Assembly (NCBI RefSeq): GCF_035956715.1
Contig: NZ_CP108381.1
Coordinates: 3,224,001-3,288,000 of the forward strand
DNA from: Nocardia sp. NBC_01329
GTDB lineage: Bacteria > Actinomycetota > Actinomycetes > Mycobacteriales > Mycobacteriaceae
DNA: 64,000 bases
Direction of reading: 5' to 3'
Shown: piece after piece, positions 1-8,688 of the stretch
Layout of the letters: the number at the start of each line of letters is the position of its first letter
How positions within the stretch are numbered: position 1 is the first letter of the stretch
Program-made: the position numbers and the translations under genes
Notes under the pieces: model-generated
Databases searched by the model: none
The model's input: the letters and a program-made list of their open reading frames with translations, nothing else
What the model was told of the DNA's origin: nothing

Positions 1-56
1 AACGATCAGAAGCTCTTTTCGCGGCTGTCAACCGAATCGACTACCGAGGAGCCACG

Positions 57-686
57 ATGAGATCACCTGCCGGGGTAGGCGTACGAGCTCTATGGAGAAC
101 GGTCGGGGTGATCGCCGCGTTCTCGGCGGCCCTGGGTTCGAGTGCGGCGACCGGGTCCGCGGCACCCGGGGGCTGGCAGCCGTTGGCGCCGATCGAAACC
201 TTGGACGTGCAGCGTTACCTCGGTGTTTGGAACCAGGTCGCCGCCTTGCCGCAGCCGTACAACCTCGAATGCGCCCGCGACACCACCGCCGACTACCAAC
301 TTGTCGACGCGAGCAACATTCGTGTCGAGAATCAGTGCACCACCTGGACCGGTGCCACGAACCGTATCGTCGGAAATGCTCGTGTCAACGATCCGGTCAG
401 CCGCGCACAACTGCACGTCAGCTTCCCGGACGTGCCGTTGCAGAATTCACTGGACGGACCCACCAATTACATCGTGACTTTTGTGGCCGATGATTACTCC
501 TGGGCCGTGGTGGGGGACCCATTTCGATTGTCCGGATTCGTGTTGTCGCGCTCACCTGCCGTCGATCCGGCACGCTGGCGCGCGATCCGGCAGATCGTGG
601 CCGACCGCGGGTACGATCCCTGCCTACTGCTGACCTCGCCCACCCCGGGCGGCGCCACCGATATACGGCCCCTCTGCACAATGTGA
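57..686 (+). CDS. Secreted lipocalin-family protein (Blc-like)
   Basis: A 209-residue protein with an N-terminal signal peptide: basic start, hydrophobic stretch around residues 14-33, and an Ala-rich cleavage region ending near residue 36. The mature part begins with the lipocalin GxW hallmark (RYLGVWNQVA, about residues 53-62), continues with the second conserved block (YSWAVVGDP, about residues 148-156), and ends with the SRSPAVDP and W segment typical of the bacterial Blc/apolipoprotein D-like group. No lipobox cysteine is seen near the cleavage site, so it is probably exported rather than acylated. Lipocalins bind small hydrophobic ligands; the ligand cannot be read from sequence. ATG 57 is chosen because GAGGA lies six bases upstream (46-50). 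A GC-rich hairpin follows the stop. Confidence 0.88.
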   Translation: MRSPAGVGVRALWRTVGVIAAFSAALGSSAATGSAAPGGWQPLAPIETLDVQRYLGVWNQVAALPQPYNLECARDTTADYQLVDASNIRVENQCTTWTGATNRIVGNARVNDPVSRAQLHVSFPDVPLQNSLDGPTNYIVTFVADDYSWAVVGDPFRLSGFVLSRSPAVDPARWRAIRQIVADRGYDPCLLLTSPTPGGATDIRPLCTM

Positions 687-703
687 GTCGCCGGTGATCC
701 GAG

Positions 704-733
704 CGCGGCGCCGCGATCCGGTCCGGCGCCGCG
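704..733 (+). terminator. GC-rich hairpin after the lipocalin gene
   Basis: A perfect 10-bp stem (CGCGGCGCCG, 704-713, pairing with CGGCGCCGCG, 724-733) with a 10-base loop begins 17 bases after the lipocalin stop codon. There is no clear T-run, which is common for actinobacterial terminators. Termination is inferred from position and stem strength. Confidence 0.6.
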
Positions 734-1072
734 ACCGCGCCGGCCGTCAGCGGTGAGCTCGCGCGACGGAGTAGGGAGTTCTCCGGGCCCGATTCTGAGA
801 ATCGGCGTTGAGCACATCTCGGGCGGTATCCTTCGTGAGTGCGGGAGGCGCAGCTCGGCAACCGTCCGGGCCCCGAGTCCGGCAGGAAGCACGGCCACCG
901 CACGTCGGCTCGAACAGTCGTCGGCTCTCAGCGGTGTCGCCGCAGCTGGGAGTTCCGTTCAGGCGTTGAGGCTGCACCCGACGGTCAAGTACATGGGATA
1001 TGCGGCGTGGGTCCTGGATCGGCAGGATAGATCACCGGCGAACCGACCTGCTCTCCTTTGTGGAGGTGGATG
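734..1072. other. Intergenic region before the arylsulfatase gene
   Basis: About 340 bases without a convincing gene. Short open frames here lack recognisable protein sequence. The only clear signal is the ribosome-binding site GGAGG at 1062-1066 for the downstream sulfatase. A promoter for the sulfatase pair should lie here, but I could not pick a convincing -35/-10 pair. Confidence 0.5.
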
Positions 1073-3424
1073 ATGGCCAAAGATTTCGAAGGACATATAG
1101 CGCTCGATATCCGTGATTCGGTCGCCGACTGGGCGCCTTTCGCGGAGCCGACCGCACCGCAAGGTGCGCCGAACGTGTTGTATCTGGTGTGGGACGATAT
1201 CGGGATCGGTACCTGGGACTGCTACGGCGGTCTGGTCGAGATGCCGAATATGAAACGCATCGCCGATCGCGGGGTCCAGTTCACACAATTTCATACCACC
1301 GCACTGTGCTCCCCCAGCCGTGCCTCGCTACTGACCGGGCGGAATGCGACTTCGGTCGGTATGGCAACCATCGAAGAGTTCACCGACGGGTTCCCCAGCA
1401 TGTGTGGCCGGATACCGGACGACACCGCACTGTGCTCGGAGGTCCTCGCCGAGCGCGGATGGAACACATACGCGGTCGGCAAATGGCATATGACGCCCCT
1501 GGAGGAGGAGAATCTGGCCGCGTCGAAGCGACATTGGCCGCTGGGGCGCGGATTCGAACGTTTCTACGGCTTCCTCGGCGGCGAGGCCGATCAGTGGTAC
1601 CCGAATCTGGTGTACGACAATCACCCGATCCCGCAGCCGTACACACCGGAGGACGGATATCACCTGTCGAAGGATCTGGCCGACAAGTCGATCGAGTTCG
1701 TCCGCGACGCCAAGGTGATAGCGCCCGATAAACCGTGGTTCATGTACCTGTGCCCGGGATGCGGTCACGCGCCGCACCACGTGGCGAAGGAATGGGCCGA
1801 CAAGTATCGCGGCCGGTTCGATATGGGATACGAGAAATATCGCGAGATCGTACTGGCGAATCAAAAACGCATGGGTCTGGTGCCGGACAACACAGAACTG
1901 TCGTCCATGAACCCCTATTCGACAGCGACCAGCGCAGACGGCAGGCCATGGCCGGCGCAGGACACGGTACGAGCGTGGGATTCGCTGTCGGAGGACGAGA
2001 AGCGACTGTTCCGCAGGCAGGCAGAGGTGTTCGCGGGATACCTGTCCTACACCGATGCCCAGATCGGCCGGCTACTCGACTACCTCGAGGACAGCGGCCA
2101 ACTCGACAATACGATAATCGTCGCTCTCTCGGACAACGGCGCCAGCGGCGAGGGCGGTCCGAACGGATCCGTCAACGAGATGAAATTCTTCAACGGCTAT
2201 ATCGATACGATCGACGACAGCTTGGCAAAGCTCGACGAGTTGGGTTCGCCGACCACCTACAACCACTACAGCATCGGGTGGGCGATGGCGTTCAACACCC
2301 CCTACAAGTTGTACAAGCGGTACGCCTCACACGAAGGCGGGATCGCCGACTCGTGCCTCATGTCGTGGCCGGCCGGAATAGCGGCCCGGGGTGAGGTGCG
2401 ACATCAGTACATCAACGTCTGCGATATCACCCCCACCATCTACGAACTGCTCGGCATCACGCCCCCGGATACGGTGAAGAATGTGGCGCAGCAACCCTTG
2501 GAGGGGGTCGGTTTCCGCGCGTTGCTCGATGACGCGAAAGCTGACGTCGGCAAGCACACCCAGTTCTATTCGATGCTGGGCACGCGCGGTATCTGGCATC
2601 GCGGATGGTTCGCCGACACCGTTCATGCCGCATGTCCTTCCGGCTGGGGACATTTCGACGCCGACCGCTGGGAACTGTTCCATCTTGAGCAGGACCGCAG
2701 CCAGATGCACGACCTGGCCGAGGTTCATCCCGAGAAATTGGCGGAGATGAAGGCGCTGTGGTTCTCCGAGGCCGAGAAGTACAACGGAATGCCGCTCTAC
2801 GATCTCGATATCGTCTCCGCGATGATGCGCGACCGCCCGACATACGCCAGGTCACGGGACAGTGCCGTCTACTATCCGGGAATTGCCGAAGTCGGCCCGG
2901 GTGCGGCGCTCGAGATCCAGGGCCGATCGTTCGCGCTGCTCGCCGAGACAGCCATCACCAGCCCGGGCGCGGAGGGGGTGCTGTTCGCCCACGGTGGGCG
3001 GCTCGGTGGGCACACACTGTTTCTCCAGGACGGTCATCTGCATTACATCTACAACTTCCTCGGAGAGGAGGAACAGGCCGTCGTTTCCGATCGCCCGGTT
3101 CCGCTCGGAGATCACGTCCTCGGGATCCGGTACGAACGGCACGGAACCCGGTCCGACAACTTCACCCCCACCGGTGAGGCCGTCCTCTACATCGACGAGG
3201 ACCCGGTCGGCTCACTCGACGATATGCGAACACAACCCATCGTGTTCTCCGGTGTCGGAGAAGGAGTCCGCGTGGGCCGTGACAGCGGTCAGTCGGTTTC
3301 CGCGCGCTACCGGTCACCGTTCCCGTTCACCGGCGGCACCGTGCATCAGGTCATCGAGGACGTGAGCGGCAAACCCTATCTGGACCTGGAAATGGCGGCA
3401 GCGGCAGCATTTTCGCGCGATTGA
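1073..3424 (+). CDS. atsA: Type I arylsulfatase (AtsA-like)
   Basis: A 783-residue sulfatase that hydrolyses sulfate esters using a Cys-derived formylglycine. The activation motif LCSPSRASLLTGR is present, with the modified cysteine at about residue 79. Calcium and active-site residues typical of the family are also visible: VWDDIG near residue 40, GKWHM near residue 137, and ALSDNGAS near residue 348. The length matches M. tuberculosis AtsA (Rv0711, 787 aa) rather than short sulfatases; after the core comes an extra beta-rich C-terminal region of about 200 residues. There is no signal peptide, so a cytosolic site is likely. An upstream TTG at 1058 is in frame, but ATG 1073 is preferred because GGAGG sits six bases before it. 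Its stop overlaps the start of the gene for its probable activating enzyme. Confidence 0.9.
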   Translation: MAKDFEGHIALDIRDSVADWAPFAEPTAPQGAPNVLYLVWDDIGIGTWDCYGGLVEMPNMKRIADRGVQFTQFHTTALCSPSRASLLTGRNATSVGMATIEEFTDGFPSMCGRIPDDTALCSEVLAERGWNTYAVGKWHMTPLEEENLAASKRHWPLGRGFERFYGFLGGEADQWYPNLVYDNHPIPQPYTPEDGYHLSKDLADKSIEFVRDAKVIAPDKPWFMYLCPGCGHAPHHVAKEWADKYRGRFDMGYEKYREIVLANQKRMGLVPDNTELSSMNPYSTATSADGRPWPAQDTVRAWDSLSEDEKRLFRRQAEVFAGYLSYTDAQIGRLLDYLEDSGQLDNTIIVALSDNGASGEGGPNGSVNEMKFFNGYIDTIDDSLAKLDELGSPTTYNHYSIGWAMAFNTPYKLYKRYASHEGGIADSCLMSWPAGIAARGEVRHQYINVCDITPTIYELLGITPPDTVKNVAQQPLEGVGFRALLDDAKADVGKHTQFYSMLGTRGIWHRGWFADTVHAACPSGWGHFDADRWELFHLEQDRSQMHDLAEVHPEKLAEMKALWFSEAEKYNGMPLYDLDIVSAMMRDRPTYARSRDSAVYYPGIAEVGPGAALEIQGRSFALLAETAITSPGAEGVLFAHGGRLGGHTLFLQDGHLHYIYNFLGEEEQAVVSDRPVPLGDHVLGIRYERHGTRSDNFTPTGEAVLYIDEDPVGSLDDMRTQPIVFSGVGEGVRVGRDSGQSVSARYRSPFPFTGGTVHQVIEDVSGKPYLDLEMAAAAAFSRD

Positions 3425-4359
3425 AGCGACAGCCCACCGACACGCGCCGCGGTATGGTCCGGATACCCGGCGGCGAATTCGCCATGGGTTCGGACGATTT
3501 CTTTCCCGAGGAACGGCCCGTGCACCGGGTGCGGATCGACTCGTTCCGCATCGACCCGCACCCGGTGACCAATGCGGCGTTCCGACGCTTCGTGAAGCAA
3601 ACCGGATACGTCACCGTCGCCGAGCGCACGCCCGCCGTCGAGGACTACCCGGACGCGGATCCGGTGGAACTGGCACCCGGGGCACTGGTCTTCCGGCCCA
3701 CCGCAGGGCCGGTGGCACTGGACAACTGGCGACTGTGGTGGCGGTATGTCCCCGGCGCGAACTGGCGCCACCCACGCGGGCCGGGCAGCACACTCGACGG
3801 ACTCGACCGCCACCCGGTCACCCAGGTCGCCTACGACGACGCCGCGGCGTACGCGGCCTGGGCCGGCAAACAATTGCCGACGGAGGCCGAATGGGAGTAC
3901 GCGGCACGTGGCGGGCTGGACTCGGCCACCTTCGTCTGGGGTGATGAGTTCGAACCCACCGGGCGGCGCATGGCCAATATCTGGGTCGGCGCCTTCCCCT
4001 GGCAATTCCACCCGGGCCGCGGGCAGGCGCGCGTACCCGGCACAACGGCAGTCGGCATCTACGCGCCCAACGGCTACGGTCTCTCGGATACGACCGGCAA
4101 CGTGTGGGAATGGACGGCCGACTACTTCCACTCCCATCATCCGGCGCCGACCTGCTGCGCCCCGTTGAACCCACGCGTCGATACGTCGGAATCCGCATCG
4201 GCGCAACACTTTCCGCACCATGTCGTCAAGGGCGGCTCGTATCTGTGCGCAGCCAACTACTGCCTGCGCTACCGGCCCGCCGCCCGGCAACCACAGACCG
4301 AGGACACGGCCACCTGCCACCTCGGCTTCCGCTGCGTCCTCCGCGACACAGAGCCGTGA
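3421..4359 (+). CDS. Formylglycine-generating enzyme (sulfatase activator)
   Basis: FGE-sulfatase family protein (up to 312 aa) that oxidises the active-site cysteine of sulfatases to formylglycine, using copper and oxygen. Family landmarks are MVRIPGGEFAMGSDDF near the N terminus, LPTEAEWEYAARGG in the middle, TGNVWEWTADY, and the C-terminal YLCAANYCLRYRP, whose two cysteines (about residues 276 and 281 from the TTG) correspond to the copper-binding pair. The layout matches Rv0711-Rv0712 of M. tuberculosis. The TTG at 3421 overlaps the sulfatase stop; ATG 3454 (MVRIPGG) is an alternative start closer to family N termini. Neither has a strong ribosome-binding site, which suggests translational coupling. 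Confidence 0.92.
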   Translation: MKRQPTDTRRGMVRIPGGEFAMGSDDFFPEERPVHRVRIDSFRIDPHPVTNAAFRRFVKQTGYVTVAERTPAVEDYPDADPVELAPGALVFRPTAGPVALDNWRLWWRYVPGANWRHPRGPGSTLDGLDRHPVTQVAYDDAAAYAAWAGKQLPTEAEWEYAARGGLDSATFVWGDEFEPTGRRMANIWVGAFPWQFHPGRGQARVPGTTAVGIYAPNGYGLSDTTGNVWEWTADYFHSHHPAPTCCAPLNPRVDTSESASAQHFPHHVVKGGSYLCAANYCLRYRPAARQPQTEDTATCHLGFRCVLRDTEP

Positions 4360-4374
4360 TGCCCGCTATCACCG

Positions 4375-4700
4375 TTGTTCCAGCGTCGCCACGACCACCT
4401 GCTCAACACCTCGTACCGCACCAACGGTGAGACGGTCCACCTCACACCGACCGAGTGGAGCATGCTCGAAATACTCGCCCGGAATCGCGGAAAGCTGGTC
4501 GGTCAACGGGAGATACTCCGTGAGATCTGGGGCCTGGTTACACAGCAGAGACTCATTATCTACGCGTATATCTGGCCCAGTTGCGCCGCAAACTCGAAGA
4601 CAATCTGCGCGGCCGGTGTGGAGACCCGGACGTGGATCTTCGCGTCGTCGTGACGCCCACGGGTCGACGGCCGTCCGATTCGAAGAATCCGGACGGGAGG
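4375..4700 (+). pseudogene. Frameshifted remnant of a KdpE/OmpR-type response regulator
   Basis: Only the winged-helix DNA-binding half of an OmpR-class response regulator remains; the receiver domain is gone. One frame encodes VHLTPTEWSMLEILARNRGK and then EILREIWG. The recognition-wing part (ETHYLRVYLAQLRRKLE) continues in another frame. The join fits loss of one G in the run at about 4529-4532: family members read WGPGY here, and adding one G restores that reading. KdpE is the closest relative by pattern (potassium-responsive two-component system), but no kdp genes are nearby. The DNA-binding output is presumably lost. Confidence 0.72.
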
Positions 4701-4973
4701 AGCCGCGATACCTCGGCCGAGTCCGTAGGGACGATGTACGGAACAACGATCTCCAGCGGATCACCGAGAAGGCGAACCGTCGAGTGGTCGACCTCCGGGG
4801 AACGCCCTGACGTTCTGTTGACGGTGATCGGCGTTATTTAACGGCGCCCATACGGATTCTCATGGAATTTCGTGATCGAATTCTACGGGCCTCATCCGGG
4901 GCTTGCGTAACGTTTCCGGACCTTTCACTTCGTAATGATGGTCCGCGTGACAGGAAAGTGTGTAACCGAGTAC

Positions 4974-5672
4974 ATGATTATGAAATCCCTCACCGCCGCG
5001 TCGGTTTTGGTGGCAGCTACCGTGGGCCTGACCGCCGGTTCGGCATACGCCGCACCCGCACCTGTACCCACGCCGCCCTCGGGCACTACGGTGCAGACCG
5101 ATATTCTGCCCGGAATCCACTACACGGCGAATGTTGTCGACAACTCCGTGGTACTTCGCACCGACGCGGGTTCTCTCACAACTCAGGGCACGCAGTTCCA
5201 GGTACTCGACAACGAGGGCCGCATGGTCGCGGGCATGCCCCTGACCTATCTCAAAGACGGCCGTGAATGGCCCATCGCCGCACGCATCGACGGAAACACC
5301 GCGACCTTCACGCCGAGTGTCGATCCCGCCGACGCACGTCCTGCCACCATGTTGCAGCCGGTCGATATCGAGCACATCGAGGGTGTCGACCCCAATACCG
5401 CGCTCAGCACGGCAGCCACTCAGTTCGGACTCGCGACCTCGGTCGGAACCCTGCTCGGATCGCTGGTCGGCGGAGCCCTCGGTTGCGTCGCCGGCGCAAT
5501 CATCGGAGCACCCCTGGTGGTGCCGACCTTCTTCGCCGGGCCGATCGGCCTGTGCATCGCCGGCGCCGCCGTGGGCATCACGCTCGGTGCCGCCGCCGGC
5601 ATGATCGTCATCGGTGTACCGGTAGGCATCGCCAGCGCAATCCAGTTCCACAATTCGGTGAACGGTCTGTGA
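4974..5672 (+). CDS. Nocardia-type secreted protein with glycine/alanine-rich C terminus
   Basis: A protein of about 232 residues with a signal peptide (KSLTAASVLVAATVGLTAGS, cleavage after AYAAPA). A beta-rich domain follows, of the kind found in many small secreted Nocardia proteins (I recall it as DUF8020; this needs a profile search). The C-terminal third is hydrophobic and rich in Gly and Ala (GTLLGSLVGGALGCVAGAII and similar), resembling paired membrane-inserting helices with two cysteines. Function is unknown. The start is ATG 4974 or ATG 4980; an AGGAAAG lies at 4952-4958, rather far upstream, so the start is uncertain by two codons. A strong hairpin follows the gene. Confidence 0.8.
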   Translation: MIMKSLTAASVLVAATVGLTAGSAYAAPAPVPTPPSGTTVQTDILPGIHYTANVVDNSVVLRTDAGSLTTQGTQFQVLDNEGRMVAGMPLTYLKDGREWPIAARIDGNTATFTPSVDPADARPATMLQPVDIEHIEGVDPNTALSTAATQFGLATSVGTLLGSLVGGALGCVAGAIIGAPLVVPTFFAGPIGLCIAGAAVGITLGAAAGMIVIGVPVGIASAIQFHNSVNGL

Positions 5673-5690
5673 CACCGAAATCCCTACGGG

Positions 5691-5721
5691 ACTCGGCAAG
5701 ACGCGCCGCGCCTTGCCGAGT
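5691..5721 (+). terminator. Strong terminator-like hairpin
   Basis: A perfect 10-bp inverted repeat (ACTCGGCAAG at 5691-5700 pairing with CTTGCCGAGT at 5712-5721) has an 11-base loop, starts 18 bases after the preceding stop codon, and is followed by a T-containing stretch (TCTGCT). It is a good candidate for intrinsic termination of the secreted-protein gene. Confidence 0.75.
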
Positions 5722-5892
5722 TCTGCTCGGACAACCGTTGGGGACGGCCATCGGTTCTCCGGCCACCTCGGCTTCGTCGGCCAGGAACTGGTAACTGGTA
5801 ACCGACCGGACAGGAAAGTTCATTCGAGCCGCTGGAGGCTCGGTCCCATTCGTCCAAGCCGGGCCCCGAATGATGTCGTTAGCGTTGCGGCC

Positions 5893-6090
5893 ATGACTAC
5901 GACACAGATCGAGACCCCATACGATTCGCCCGAGCAAGAGATCAGAACGCTGGCGGAGAACTGGATCGCGGCGATCGTGTCCAACGATGCCACCCGCATC
6001 CGAGAATTCATGTCCGAGGACTGGGTGCACGTGTCCGACTACGGCTTCGTCTCGGCCGCGCACTTCTTGAAGGCTGTGGGTGCCGGTGTA
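5893..6090 (+). pseudogene. Truncated SnoaL/NTF2-like gene
   Basis: ATG 5893 opens a frame whose first 65 or so residues look like the N-terminal helix and first strand of a SnoaL/NTF2-like fold (WIAAIVSNDATRIREFMSED, then VHVSDYGFVSAAHFLKAV). After about 6090 the frame runs on but the sequence loses all family character, so the C-terminal half of the barrel is missing. No ribosome-binding site is obvious. I treat it as a 5' fragment left by a deletion whose other end lies between here and 6262. Confidence 0.6.
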
Positions 6091-6262
6091 TTGCGCCCAC
6101 GCGATCAACCACCGAAAAGTCCTGGTTGTCAACCAAGCGTAGCTCCCGGTCTGCCCCAACGCTCTAACAGGCAAGCCGCATGTCGGTGCGCCCAGGGCAT
6201 CGGCTCATCGGACACAGCGGCCTTCGCCAGTCGGCACCGGACGCGCCGTGGCAGGCTGGTGG

Positions 6263-6712
6263 TCAGAGCAGGAGATGGAAGATGTCGAAGGCGATGTTCC
6301 ATTCGGCGGTCCCGGGGTTCTTACGGTCCGGCTCGATCGTGACGAATGTGTGCGCGAGTGCCACGCTCAAGCCCCCGGCGATCCGCGGCAGTCGCTGCTC
6401 GGTCGCCTCGGAGAGGGTCATGTCCAACGGCGGCCGGGCCGTCAGTTGATCGAGCACGGACTGTAGTTCGATCTCCTGGTCCAATTTCTCGAACCGGTGG
6501 ATGCTCTCCTGCAGTCCCTTGGTGATCGGCAGGTCCCACGGTTCGATCACGTCCCTCAGATTTGCCTTTGCCGACGCTTTGCCGATGAGTATCAGGTCGT
6601 AGATCTTGTCGTCGACGAAATCCGTGTAGCGCTTCAGATCGTTTCGGTCGACGTGCAGGCCGGCCGCTGCGCGGAAGAATTGCTGGAATTTCACGGTACC
6701 CATTACTGGCAT
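6263..6712 (-). CDS. DUF1931 histone-fold family protein
   Basis: A 149-residue protein of the DUF1931 family, a bacterial double histone-fold protein of unknown role. The first half contains FFRAAAGLHVDRNDLKRYTD and DVIEPWDLPITKGLQESIH; the second has PPLDMTLSEATEQRLPRIAG and ends in a short hydrophobic helix. ATG 6712 is chosen because AGGAG lies eight bases upstream, inside the end of the preceding gene. It is the last gene of the chaperone-redox operon, four bases after the reductase-like gene. Binding DNA or protein as a dimer of histone folds is plausible from the fold, but not shown. Confidence 0.85.
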   Translation of the reverse strand: MPVMGTVKFQQFFRAAAGLHVDRNDLKRYTDFVDDKIYDLILIGKASAKANLRDVIEPWDLPITKGLQESIHRFEKLDQEIELQSVLDQLTARPPLDMTLSEATEQRLPRIAGGLSVALAHTFVTIEPDRKNPGTAEWNIAFDIFHLLL

Positions 6713-6716
6713 GGCG

Positions 6717-8444
6717 TCAGCTCCTGTCGAAGTATTCATGGATTTGGCGAACCGCCATCGCGCCTTCGCCGACAGCGGATGCGACCCGCTTCACGGAGCC
6801 GCTACGGACGTCGCCTGTGGCGAACAGGCCGGGCAAGCTTGTTTCGAGCGTCCTCGGCGACCGGTCGCCGATCCGCCGGTTGCCGTCCTCACGGACGTGG
6901 ACCGCGTCCATGCCCGTGAGGACGAAACCGTGGTCGTCGAGTGCGATCGTGTCGGCCAGCCACCCGGTGTAGGGCATCGCCCCGATGAAGACGAACAGGG
7001 CGCGCACCCGGAGGGTGTCCTGCTCCCCCGTGTGATTGTTCTCGACCATGATCTCTTCGAGGTACTTCTCCCCGTGGACCGTACGAACCTCGGTATTCCG
7101 GTGCACGGTCACCCGCGGATGGCGCTCGATCTGGTCGACCAGATACCGGGACATACTCTTTCCGAGGTCACTGCTGCGGATGAGCAGGTGAACGTGGGAG
7201 ACACCGTCCGCGAGAAAAACGGTGGCCTGTCCGGCGGAGTTTCCGCCGCCGACGATGGCCACCGGGTCGGTGCCGCACATCCGCGCTTCCTGATGGGTCG
7301 CGGCGTAGTACACGCTCGTTCCCTCCAGCGCCTCGATCCCCGGGACCGTCAGCTTGCGGTATCGCGCCCCGGTGGCGAGCACGACGGCCCGGCCGCGAAC
7401 CACACCGCCGTCCGCGAGCGGGAGGGCGTGATGCCCGTCCTCGGGCACCAAACCGGTCACCTCCGCTGACACCAGCAGCCGGGCGCCGAACTTCCCGGCC
7501 TGGATCACGGCCCGCTCCGCCAATTCGGCGCCGGAGATACCGGCCGGGAACCCGAGGTAGTTCTCGATCCGGGAGGAGGTACTGGCCTGCCCGCCCGCGG
7601 CGACCGACTCCAGTGTCACCGTGTTCAATCCGTCCGAAGCGCCGTACACGGAAGCGGCCAGACCGGCCGGTCCCGCCCCGACCACGACGAGGTCGCACAC
7701 GTCCTGGGTGGCGTCCCGGACCGTGTCCGGAACCGGAAGCCCGACGACGCGGGCGAGTTCGGCGTTCGGCGGATTCCGCAGCACCTTCTCGCCGTGCCAG
7801 ATCACGACCGGTGTGTCCTCGGGAGCGACTTCCAGGCTGCGCAGCAGTTGCTCGGCCCTCTCGTCCTGCTCCACATCGATCCACCTGTGGGGCAATCGGT
7901 TTCGCATGGCGAACTCGCGAAGCCGCAGCGTGTCGGGTGAATAGCAGGAGCCGATTATCCGGAACCCCGAACCGAGCCCGATCAGTAGGTGCCGGCGCAC
8001 CAGGTAGGCGCGCAGGATCAGATCGCTGAGCACGAGATCGTGAGCCACCAGTTCACGCACCCGCTCGGCCGGGACGACGAGTATCTCGCCGTCCTCCATC
8101 GCCTCGGCGGTGAAGAACGCCACCTGGCCTTCCAGCAGCCCGAGCTCGCCCAGGAATCGTCCGGGACCGTGCACCCGCAGTATCCGGCGTTCGCTTTCTC
8201 CGTCGCCCTCGTCGATGATCGCGACCTTGCCCGAGAGGATCACGAAGAAATCCTGGCTGGGCTCGCCCTCTCGGGTCAGCACCTCGCCGGCGCGAACCGG
8301 TCGACGCGCACCACCGACCTCGAGCGTCGCGACCTGGTCGTCCGTCAGCCGCGGGAATGCTCCCAGCTCATCGGGAGTCTCGTCATCGACCTGCGGGATT
8401 TCGCGGACGGGAGTGGTGTCCTCAGACGAGGTTCTGGTCGACAT
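6717..8444 (-). CDS. cNMP-binding / glutaredoxin-like / thioredoxin-reductase-like fusion
   Basis: About 575 residues in three parts. The N-terminal part (about 40-155) is a cyclic-nucleotide-binding (CRP-type) domain with GRFLGELGLLEGQ. A glutaredoxin-like fold follows (about 165-245; GSCYSPDTLRLREF, DTPVVIWHGEKVL). The C-terminal 310 residues are a thioredoxin-reductase-like flavoprotein with FAD motif VVVGAGPAGLAASVYGAS, NADPH motif AIVGGGNSAGQA and closing motif GLFATGDVRSGSVKRV. The redox CxxC of true thioredoxin reductase is absent; the equivalent segment reads YAATHQEARMCG. The enzyme may therefore reduce something else or act through the fused domain. ATG 8444 is preferred; GTG 8465 is possible. 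It overlaps the zinc-finger gene, suggesting coupling. Confidence 0.85.
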   Translation of the reverse strand: MSTRTSSEDTTPVREIPQVDDETPDELGAFPRLTDDQVATLEVGGARRPVRAGEVLTREGEPSQDFFVILSGKVAIIDEGDGESERRILRVHGPGRFLGELGLLEGQVAFFTAEAMEDGEILVVPAERVRELVAHDLVLSDLILRAYLVRRHLLIGLGSGFRIIGSCYSPDTLRLREFAMRNRLPHRWIDVEQDERAEQLLRSLEVAPEDTPVVIWHGEKVLRNPPNAELARVVGLPVPDTVRDATQDVCDLVVVGAGPAGLAASVYGASDGLNTVTLESVAAGGQASTSSRIENYLGFPAGISGAELAERAVIQAGKFGARLLVSAEVTGLVPEDGHHALPLADGGVVRGRAVVLATGARYRKLTVPGIEALEGTSVYYAATHQEARMCGTDPVAIVGGGNSAGQATVFLADGVSHVHLLIRSSDLGKSMSRYLVDQIERHPRVTVHRNTEVRTVHGEKYLEEIMVENNHTGEQDTLRVRALFVFIGAMPYTGWLADTIALDDHGFVLTGMDAVHVREDGNRRIGDRSPRTLETSLPGLFATGDVRSGSVKRVASAVGEGAMAVRQIHEYFDRS

Positions 8445-8688
8445 AACACCAGCGCCAATCTTCACCCGGCTCCATCGACTGGACGATCGGATGACCGATG
8501 ACGCGAGCGTGCGCGCTCGCGTGCTTGCCCGGTGAGGAGTCGCAGCAACCGACGTGTCCGCACGTCAGGCACAACCTCAGATGTACCCATGGGGTGCCGA
8601 GGCGAAGACATTCCTCGCAGCCCTGGGGAGTACGGGGTACGACGGGCCGGATCGCGGTCACGTGTGGGTCCACAGGTACAGAAGTCAT
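8422..8688 (-). CDS. UBP-type zinc-finger protein
   Basis: An 88-residue protein made almost entirely of a UBP-type zinc finger (GCEECLRLGTPWVHLRLCLT, then CGHVGCCDSSPGKHASAHAR and HPIVQSMEPGEDWRWC). The cysteine/histidine spacing is that of the ubiquitin C-terminus-binding finger of eukaryotic deubiquitinases. Bacteria lacking ubiquitin use this fold for unknown ligands. Its ATG overlaps the thioredoxin stop by four bases and its end overlaps the fused reductase gene, so it is expected to be made with both and may work with them. Confidence 0.88.
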   Translation of the reverse strand: MTSVPVDPHVTAIRPVVPRTPQGCEECLRLGTPWVHLRLCLTCGHVGCCDSSPGKHASAHARVIGHPIVQSMEPGEDWRWCYVDQNLV

